DNA of 64,000 nt from a bacterium (GTDB lineage: Bacteria > Verrucomicrobiota > Kiritimatiellia > CAIKKV01 > CAITUY01), in the NCBI GenBank assembly GCA_037128595.1, contig JBAXWB010000001.1, positions 186,001 through 250,000 of the forward strand. The letters run 5' to 3'. The translations under genes and the position numbers were made by a program. Of this stretch, positions 53,001-59,026 are shown one piece after another. The notes under the pieces are model-generated. The model did no database searches. It was not told where the DNA came from and saw nothing but the letters and a program-made list of their open reading frames with translations. Numbering within the stretch: position 1 is the stretch's first letter; each line of letters starts with the position of its first letter.

Positions 53001-55703
53001 GGACCAGCGCAAGTGCTGGTGCTTTACAACGCTAGCTATTCCGGTGATGAGAATACCAACGGAGTGCAGGATTCACTGGAGGTGGCGCAGTACTATATGG
53101 CGCAACGCGGAATTCCAACAAACAACTTGCTGGGGATGAATTGCAGTACGACGACATTCTACACGAATGCCAGCTCTTTTCTGAGTGAGATTGTCAGGCC
53201 GGTTCAGAATAAGTTGGTGGCACTGGGTCAGACCAATATTGCCATCCTGGTCTTTTCCTATATGACGCCGTGGGGAATCAATCCATCTGGAATGCCGTAT
53301 GTCGGTAGTCTGGATACCGCGATGATGATTCCAAACCACTGGAATCAGACGACTTGGAACTTCTTTTCCTGGATGAGTATTGATAATCCAATCGTTCAGC
53401 CAAACCCGGGCTTTGTCCCTGATCCAAGCCATTTTATTCCCAGTCAGATCTCCCAGCCCAGTTTGGGCACGAACATGTATTTGGTGGGCCGACTGGATGG
53501 TCCTGGTGGGGTGCTCCGGGTGAAAGATTATGTTGATGAGGCATTATATGCCGAACGTTACGCCTATCCAACAAACGGCGCATTTGCCGGTCCCGGTGGC
53601 GGGCCAGCTTCTGGAAATATCTATGTGGACTCCGAAGGACGGGCGGTGACAGGTGGCTACACAGATGCTTGGTTAGCAACAAATTCTTCCGTCGTTAATG
53701 GTGTGTATAGTGGATATAACGATGTTGATGTGAACATTGCTTGGGCGGAACATTATGTCGGACCGTCTGGAATGCAACTGAAATGGGAAGACACTGAGCC
53801 CGTAATCGGGTCGGCGACAAACCTTATCTTCAAGAATGACGGTACCAGTGCGGCCAGTGCGCCCCGGGCCTTTATGTATGGCGGGTGGTACTCTCCGAAT
53901 ACCTACAATGATGTCTGGGGCTGGTTGCCGGGCTCCATCGCCAGCGACTTGGATAGCTATTCGTTGCTCTATCCCACTTTCCGGCAGACAGGCCGTTATT
54001 GTCTCGCGTTTGGTACACAAGCTCTGCAGCATGGCGCTTCCTGTGTGGCCGGGGTCCTGAATGAACCCTATACCATCGGAAATCCGATGCCGAACGTGCT
54101 CATTTATTTCATGCTCAAAGGGTATAGTTGGGGGGAAGCGTCTGCCTATGCCGATCCGTATCTCGGTTGGGAGGGATTCCAGATCGGTGATCCGCTTTAC
54201 ACGCCGCTCCGGCCGGGCAAGTCGTTGGTGTATGACACGCAAGTTCCCTCACTTGCCTCGGGATATCCCTTCGTTTCGTCCATGGGCGCAGCGGGTGTTG
54301 CCGTGACTATCATGGTCAACAGCACGACGAATCTACCGATGGTCGTCAATGCCGTGGTGCAATGGGGGAAAGACACAAACTACACGAACCCGCCGATCAC
54401 ATTGGAAGGTTTCTACCGGCAACAACGCATCCTCTTTCCCATGGTCGATAGCGGCACGACATACCACTACCGCCTGATCCTGACATCTCCTGTCGGGATC
54501 AGTAGCACCAACGGCGATTATACGTTTGTCAGTCCAACAGAAACGCCTTTTGCCACCAATAACGTCCCTGGTGTCGTGCGCATGCAGTATTTTGACAATG
54601 GCGGAGAAGGTGTGGCGTATCACGGTTGTTATCTTGACAACACGTTTTACGCGGCCGGAAACAGCAATTTTCGTGGTGATACGGGTTTCTATTGGAACAG
54701 CACGACGACCAATACGCTGGGGAATTACCCGACGTTAGGTGCAGCGGTTATCCTCTATGCGGCACCATCCAATACCTGGTTGCGTTACACGGTGAACATT
54801 GCAGCCAATTCACTCTATACGCTGAAACTGCCATACGGTAACTTTGCCGGCACCGGCAATGCCGTCAAAGGCGGTATTGTCCATATTGAACAGGACGGCG
54901 TCAACGTGACGGGTCCCATTGTACTGGGCACCAATGTGGCGTTGGCAGTGGATTCGTGGGCAATGGCTACGGTGAGCAATGTGTATCTCAGCGCCGGGCA
55001 GCATATCCTGCGATTGGTGTATGACACGGATGGCGCCTCGTTCAATTATATGGAGTTCATCCAGCAGACCAATGCGCCAGTGGCCTCTTTTACCATGACG
55101 CCCCTGGCTGGTGTCGGAGTGGTACCACTCGCCATTCAGGTTTCAGCCACAAACTCATATGATTTGAGTGGCACCATCGTCTCCTATGCCTGGACCTTTG
55201 GTGATGCCGGTACTGCTACCGGGCTGACGGCAAGCCACTTTTATGCGTCGACCGGTACGTATAATGTCGGATTATCGGTGACTGACAACAACGGTCTGAT
55301 GGGAACGACCGCCACGGTGATGCGTGTGACGGATGGCGCCGGATTGGATCCAGCGTGGTGTTTGTTTTATTTCGGAACGACTAACGTCGACCCTTCGGCC
55401 GACCTGAATGGTAACGGCTTGAGTGTTTTGCAGGATTTCCGTGCTGGTTTAGATCCTACGAACCCGCTTTCCTGTTTCCGGGTCGATGCCATGACCTTTC
55501 CAGCCAGCTCGACAGGAATGATGATCCGGTGGGATAGTGTTGCGGGAAAACTCTATAGTGTCGACCGCAGTACCAATCTATTGGCCGTACCTCCGTTCAT
55601 GTGTCTGGTATCAAATATTATGGGCCAGGCCAATACGACAACGTACAATGACACCAATACTGTTGGGTCGGGATCCTGTTTCTATCGAATTGGAGTGCCG
55701 TGA
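50034..55703 (+). CDS. Giant secreted multidomain protein: beta-helix, adhesin modules, TIGR03790-like, CBM-like, PKD
   Basis: 1,890 residues from ATG 50034 (AAGGA upstream). Signal peptide near VLLVSLLVVKPAALG. Order: beta-helix and choice-of-anchor Q (50100-51270); three modules of the family seen in the 19810 protein (51280-52420); cadherin/Ig-like repeats (52430-52990); a TIGR03790-like region (53010-54210: VLVLYNASYSGDENTNGVQD, AQYYMAQRGIP, YADPYLGWEGFQIGDPLYTP); an Fn3-like stretch; a CBM-like jelly roll (54560-55070); a PKD domain (55075-55335: APVASFTMTP, SYAWTFGDAG); and a Ca-binding-like DLNGNGLSVLQDFRAGLDP with a beta-rich tail. No sortase signal. Probably extracellular glycan binding or processing. 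Confidence 0.85.
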   Translation: MRHYLANGYIIGFVLLVSLLVVKPAALGTTWNVPGDFATISNAVNSATDGDTILLNTNLWTECGIVVTKSLTIQGQGMTDTILQGAASRSNASSRIFQLNNAAKTLNIQNMTLQYGYIAAGTGYGGGAILNSAGTVTVQNCVFTMNDAFAKGGYFVGGGAIAQPQASDPSYTALSLFNCVFVNNSASGTNTTGAVGGGGAIWAGCSVTIDSCSFISNSANAYGAATVASGGAIQTSSLRDLTMRNSTFFGNSCSNNASSSGRGGAINLPNGTEVINLYNCTFASNVAGYAYSGAVSYGGSTGSGYLNIYSTIIAGNAPYEIYAVAPVSSNILSSCLIQGLASGITKNNCLTASNPLLQPLAYNGGLTPTLALATNSPAINHGSNPLGLSWDQRGAGFPRVRGATADIGAYEFGTGLLSYNKSLFVEKMPDNNGAIDNSSPLVITIRGDTFTGVDGSQLTNNVLVSNLPSGLTASIVRSNSGAMAVVTLLGNATQHVAFNSITNLGITFQDAAFNLGSAALENNASISNLVIQFYDIPFGALTYSSTNFNEDANWNDGRINNSLPVQVVLTGNDTFTGTNGEDFVAAGLVAVSNVPAGLTAVVRRASGMSAQVSLTGKASANDGMNSITNLGLAFQDTAFLGGSALSITNSTVNNLCVSFVDPTLSAALNYSGMIFYGAHAFLTNDGGFVPNLSGVIVTTNTIALSGGVLAGTNGQDFVGAGWVVVTNVPSGLAAVIIRVDDTHLAAAFSGTALADASTNNVTNLTFAFQASAFVNIPVAMVTNATQSNLSIFFAGPVAYNTFVNAVQSTPVSMAFNGTDVEIASIYLSVQIVNPPANGSALSTPSFFYKNSGQYTPNPGFVGTDMFTFQLGYLGLWSRIATCTVTVVSNTVPIAFDQSIQVDPGRTSAVFQVSYTDPDVSCGQTQRVMLISTTTSGTLLTNSFQTNGSFKYVPNNSFSGTDSFTWQVTDGMATSTVATCTLNVTPTQPPGPAQVLVLYNASYSGDENTNGVQDSLEVAQYYMAQRGIPTNNLLGMNCSTTTFYTNASSFLSEIVRPVQNKLVALGQTNIAILVFSYMTPWGINPSGMPYVGSLDTAMMIPNHWNQTTWNFFSWMSIDNPIVQPNPGFVPDPSHFIPSQISQPSLGTNMYLVGRLDGPGGVLRVKDYVDEALYAERYAYPTNGAFAGPGGGPASGNIYVDSEGRAVTGGYTDAWLATNSSVVNGVYSGYNDVDVNIAWAEHYVGPSGMQLKWEDTEPVIGSATNLIFKNDGTSAASAPRAFMYGGWYSPNTYNDVWGWLPGSIASDLDSYSLLYPTFRQTGRYCLAFGTQALQHGASCVAGVLNEPYTIGNPMPNVLIYFMLKGYSWGEASAYADPYLGWEGFQIGDPLYTPLRPGKSLVYDTQVPSLASGYPFVSSMGAAGVAVTIMVNSTTNLPMVVNAVVQWGKDTNYTNPPITLEGFYRQQRILFPMVDSGTTYHYRLILTSPVGISSTNGDYTFVSPTETPFATNNVPGVVRMQYFDNGGEGVAYHGCYLDNTFYAAGNSNFRGDTGFYWNSTTTNTLGNYPTLGAAVILYAAPSNTWLRYTVNIAANSLYTLKLPYGNFAGTGNAVKGGIVHIEQDGVNVTGPIVLGTNVALAVDSWAMATVSNVYLSAGQHILRLVYDTDGASFNYMEFIQQTNAPVASFTMTPLAGVGVVPLAIQVSATNSYDLSGTIVSYAWTFGDAGTATGLTASHFYASTGTYNVGLSVTDNNGLMGTTATVMRVTDGAGLDPAWCLFYFGTTNVDPSADLNGNGLSVLQDFRAGLDPTNPLSCFRVDAMTFPASSTGMMIRWDSVAGKLYSVDRSTNLLAVPPFMCLVSNIMGQANTTTYNDTNTVGSGSCFYRIGVP

Positions 55704-55723
55704 TTGAAAAACAAAGAGGATAA

Positions 55724-57025
55724 ATGAAAACACGATATGCAATTTGTGGGCTAAGTCTTAGAGGGGTCTATCATTTCCTGCTGCCAATTTTGGGAAAGAA
55801 TCACCCGGGAGGTCCGAATTTCAATAAAAATTCGGAACTGGTTGCAATCCTCGATATCGACAGGAAACGTGTGAAGGAGTTTTGCCGGAAAGCGGGGGTG
55901 GATGTTCCGTTTTATCTGCCTAAAGGTTTTCAGGCGATGATCAGGGATCAGAAGCCGGATGTGATTTTGGTGGTGAGCCAGGATTACTCGCACTGTGAAT
56001 ATACGGTCAAAGGGCTGTTGGCTGGCTGCGATGTGATTGTAGAGAAGCCGATGGTAATTAATCAGGAGCAGATGCGGAAAGTGATCGCTGCCGAGAGAAA
56101 AAGCGGGAAACGTATTCGAGTGGCGTTCAATATGAGGTACACGCCGACACATCAGAAACTGAAAAGGATGATCCAATCCGGGATACTCGGCAAAATCACC
56201 AATGTGGAGTTCACCTATAACCTCGATACATTCCATGGGGCGAGCTATTTTTACCGCTGGAACCGGTCCCGGGCAAAATCGGGTGGACTCTGCATCCACA
56301 AGTGTACCCACCATTTTGACTTTATTAACTGGGTGCTTGATGATGATCCTGTTGAGGTCTATGCATATGGCGCACTCAACTATTACGGACCCAAGGGTGC
56401 TTTGCGTCCGATGAAAAATGGAAAGCCACTTCCCTCCACAGAGGAGAAGCGTAACTGCCCCTATTTCAAGAAACATTATGCGGGGAAAATAGATCCCGAA
56501 AACAATCCCAGTACCGGGTGGGACTTGTATGAACTGTCAGCTGATGTGCAGTATCCACCGAATAAAAAAAGGTACATCTATGACAAGGAGGTCGATGTTG
56601 AGGATACGTATTCGGCGTTGGTCAAATACCGGCGCGGTGCCTCGATGTCCTATTCCTGCAATTTCTCGACCCCTTGGGAGGGATATCTTCTCGGTATTAA
56701 CGGGACAAAAGGACGGATAGAGATTGCGCATCACAGCCATCCCGATCCAACCGGCAATACAAAGTCAGCAGATGAGAAAAATGAGATTGTTTTTTATCCG
56801 CTTTTTGGCGGCAAGCAGGTGGTCGAGATTCCTGCGGTGGACGGGGCCCATGGTGGTGCAGATTTGCAGATTCAGCGGGATCTTTTCGGGAAGCCTTCGC
56901 GGGCTTCGAAGGAGCTCGCCCTTGTCGCGGGAAGCCGGGCTGGCGGATATGCCGTTGCCATAGGCGAGGCCGTATGGCGATCAGCAAAGAGCGGGAAGCC
57001 GATTCGTATTCCGAGGCTTAAGTAA
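55724..57025 (+). CDS. Gfo/Idh/MocA family oxidoreductase, second copy
   Basis: 433 residues; AGAGGA lies 5 nt before the ATG. Rossmann-type N-terminus, but the dinucleotide loop reads CGLSLRG rather than GxGxxG. The EKP motif is intact (CDVIVEKPMVINQEQM), and CIHKCTHHFDFINW carries the catalytic-His region. The insertion YFKKHYAGKIDPENNP and the longer C-terminal domain are typical of larger members. Cofactor binding may be unusual. It follows the giant gene by 21 bp and is presumably cotranscribed from site E. Confidence 0.85.
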   Translation: MKTRYAICGLSLRGVYHFLLPILGKNHPGGPNFNKNSELVAILDIDRKRVKEFCRKAGVDVPFYLPKGFQAMIRDQKPDVILVVSQDYSHCEYTVKGLLAGCDVIVEKPMVINQEQMRKVIAAERKSGKRIRVAFNMRYTPTHQKLKRMIQSGILGKITNVEFTYNLDTFHGASYFYRWNRSRAKSGGLCIHKCTHHFDFINWVLDDDPVEVYAYGALNYYGPKGALRPMKNGKPLPSTEEKRNCPYFKKHYAGKIDPENNPSTGWDLYELSADVQYPPNKKRYIYDKEVDVEDTYSALVKYRRGASMSYSCNFSTPWEGYLLGINGTKGRIEIAHHSHPDPTGNTKSADEKNEIVFYPLFGGKQVVEIPAVDGAHGGADLQIQRDLFGKPSRASKELALVAGSRAGGYAVAIGEAVWRSAKSGKPIRIPRLK

Positions 57026-58178
57026 TGTCTGTGTATTGACCGAAGTCATGAGCGGTGTCAAACATCGCGCAAATACTTTCGGGGTCAATGGTGGCCTGGA
57101 TGGCATGGACTTGGTTGAAGACGAACCCGCCCCCGGGTGCGAAGATGCGGATCCGTTCCTTCACATGCTCACGCACTTCATCCGGCGAGCGGAACCCGAG
57201 TACGCGCTGGGTGTCGCACCCGCCGCCCCAGAACACAATGCGCCCTCCGTATTTTTGCTTCAGTAATACGGGATCCATGCCACTGGCCGATGTCTGGATG
57301 GGATTCAGTATGTCCACGCCCATTTCAATGAAAGACTCGATCAGGGGTTCAACCGCTCCGCAGCAGTGAAGAAAAAGCTTCCAGTTGGTATTCGCGTGCA
57401 ACCATTGTGAAAATTTACGGTAGTGCGGCATCATGCGTTCGCGAAACATATCAGGACTGATCATCGGTGCGTTCTGGGTGCCAAAGTCATCCGCAAAAAT
57501 GACGCAGAAAGAGTACCTCCCAATCGCTTGGTGGAGCCGTTTATAACGCTCGATCAGGGCGTCGCAAGCGGCCGCATTCTGGTCATCCATTCGTTCCGGT
57601 TCAGTGGCCAGATCCATCAGGAATTCCGGGGTATTGCCGAAGAATCCGCCGCCGAATTTGGCCGAGAGGGCTAAATCAGTAGTGGTATAAAGTCGATGGG
57701 CATAATCTGACAAATCCTGCAGGAGTTCGTCTGTCAGAGGAATACCGAATGAGTACCAGCTCTGCCCGTCACGAGCGTCGAAATAATAGGAGTGAGGTGG
57801 TTTGAGGTATTCATGTCCTGCTTTATCTTTAAGTAACCAACTGCCATCTCCGAGCCGTTGCAGATCTGGTTGGATGGGTGTTCGAACATCAATGCCATCA
57901 TACAGTGAACATGAATGCCAGTTTTTTGACACGCAACTAAGATCGATGGGAAATGTATCCACATGAAGGCGTTGCCGCACGGCTGGCGAGAGAACTGCCA
58001 GCTGTTGCATCAGGTCGTCACATTTTACATGCTTTTCATTCAGCCCGAGGTAACGTTGCAGTTTATCATAGGCAAGCAGATGGATCCCTGATGCTCCAGT
58101 TGTGCCCGCGAGATCGATCGGCACCCTGTCGGGTTCCTGAAAGTTGATCGTTTTATTAACACGTTCCCGGCTATTCAT
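57018..58178 (-). CDS. URO-D-like protein, paralog 3 (MtaA/CmuA-like)
   Basis: 386 residues. URO-D superfamily with a clear zinc-site pattern: LFLHCCGAVEPLIESFIEMG (His-x-Cys) and, later, FWGGGCDTQRVLG (Cys), as in corrinoid:CoM methyltransferases. Also EPDRVPIDLAGT at the N-terminus and ILNPIQTSASGMDP. It most resembles the methyl-transfer branch rather than HemE. Its 3' end overlaps the convergent oxidoreductase by 8 bp. Transcribed from minus-strand site I. Confidence 0.82.
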   Translation of the reverse strand: MNSRERVNKTINFQEPDRVPIDLAGTTGASGIHLLAYDKLQRYLGLNEKHVKCDDLMQQLAVLSPAVRQRLHVDTFPIDLSCVSKNWHSCSLYDGIDVRTPIQPDLQRLGDGSWLLKDKAGHEYLKPPHSYYFDARDGQSWYSFGIPLTDELLQDLSDYAHRLYTTTDLALSAKFGGGFFGNTPEFLMDLATEPERMDDQNAAACDALIERYKRLHQAIGRYSFCVIFADDFGTQNAPMISPDMFRERMMPHYRKFSQWLHANTNWKLFLHCCGAVEPLIESFIEMGVDILNPIQTSASGMDPVLLKQKYGGRIVFWGGGCDTQRVLGFRSPDEVREHVKERIRIFAPGGGFVFNQVHAIQATIDPESICAMFDTAHDFGQYTDIT

Positions 58179-58227
58179 GATTATGATCCCTTCGAATGGG
58201 AAAAGAGTAACTCAATCAGGCGTCCTC

Positions 58228-58268
58228 CGAATAGTCAGCATTTGCGTTTTTAAAATGGCATATATGCG
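58228..58268 (-). promoter_or_regulatory. Island operator/promoter site I (minus strand)
   Basis: On the minus strand CGCATA begins at 58268 and CGCAAA at 58246, exactly 22 bp apart. A -10-like TATTCG is at 58233-58228. It lies 68 bp before the start of URO-D paralog 3. Confidence 0.66.
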
Positions 58269-58283
58269 TCACCAATATCTCCG

Positions 58284-58391
58284 GCGCGCATGGGCCGCAA
58301 TCCTGCGACCGGCGCAACGATCAAGATCCCGGCCAAGCGCGTTGTGAAGATCCGCGTTGCCAAGGCTTGCAAGGATGCGATCTTGGGCTGA
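58284..58391 (+). pseudogene. 3' remnant of an HU-family DNA-binding protein gene
   Basis: The frame reads ARMGRNPATGATIKIPAKRV and then VKIRVAKACKDAILG before the stop. This is the C-terminal third of HU/IHF-type proteins, with the DNA-contacting GRNPATG arm. Nothing HU-like precedes Ala at 58284: upstream codons are unrelated and merge into operator site I. The gene was truncated, probably by recombination at this point. Confidence 0.85.
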
Positions 58392-58415
58392 TTGAGTCTC
58401 AATGATTCAGATAGG

Positions 58416-58445
58416 GGCCGCTGCCGAAAGGTTGGCGGCCTTTTT
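58416..58445 (+). terminator. Rho-independent terminator of the HU remnant
   Basis: GGCCGC (58416-58421) pairs with GCGGCC (58435-58440), with inner GCC/GGT pairing and a GAAA-containing loop, followed by TTTTTGTT. It probably belonged to the original HU gene. Confidence 0.85.
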
Positions 58446-58557
58446 GTTGCAGTGTGCAATAGTTGATGAGCCATCACTCCACTCGCTTCCTGCCGCCTCC
58501 CCGGAGTGCTTCCTTTGAACTTTGGAGGCGAATCAAAAGTTGGCGTTCCCCCTGCCG

Positions 58558-58586
58558 TTGGGCAGTTGACGTCTCCGCTGTATAAT
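58558..58586 (+). promoter_or_regulatory. Sigma70-type promoter for the Cys-rich gene
   Basis: -35-like TTGGGC (58558-58563), 17-bp spacer, perfect -10 TATAAT (58581-58586). An AGGAGG ribosome site follows at 58614-58619. A small GCGGGTC/GACCGC hairpin lies in the leader. Confidence 0.6.
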
Positions 58587-58625
58587 GCCTCTGCGGGTCG
58601 AAAATAGACCGCACAGGAGGCAACG

Positions 58626-58979
58626 ATGAGGAATTCAACGATATCGACGACAATCAAGGGCAGGGGCACGCAGGGGATGACCGGCAGGGCTCAAAACTCC
58701 CCTGATATGAGCCATTTGGAAGAACAAACCGTCGAGGGGGCAAGGAAGTATGCCCCCAGCAGGGTCGGAGTCTTCTTGAGGGCTTTCTCGGGGGGTAGCA
58801 GGAAAGCGGCGGTTACGGCGAAATGCATCGAGTGTTGCTGCTACCAGCCTGTCGAGGTGGCCAGGTGCAGAATCGAGGGGTGCCCACTGTGGAGGTACAG
58901 GCCGTACCAGTCACGTCCGAGGGATCGGACAGCCAATCGGACGGCCAGTGGGGGACATGTATTGAAATGGGATCATTGA
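58626..58979 (+). CDS. Cys-rich small protein (putative zinc-binding)
   Basis: 117 residues. Near-ideal AGGAGG six bases before the ATG. Core motif SRKAAVTAKCIECCC (Cys67, 70, 71, 72), then EVARCRIEGCPLWRYRPY (Cys81 and Cys86). The pattern C-x2-CC...C-x4-CPLW..R recalls small phage and mobile-element proteins of unknown function with a zinc-ribbon-like core. It lies in accessory DNA directly after the HU remnant. The N-terminal 55 residues are low in structure. Confidence 0.65.
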   Translation: MRNSTISTTIKGRGTQGMTGRAQNSPDMSHLEEQTVEGARKYAPSRVGVFLRAFSGGSRKAAVTAKCIECCCYQPVEVARCRIEGCPLWRYRPYQSRPRDRTANRTASGGHVLKWDH

Positions 58980-59026
58980 GGAGTATACTTAAAGATGTGA
59001 GAGAATTCTATATAGCATGTCGGACA

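Noticed and set aside
58823-59026. Extended N-terminus of the IPT-domain protein
   Set aside because: It overlaps the well-supported Cys-rich gene in another frame, and a clean signal peptide starts at ATG 59027.
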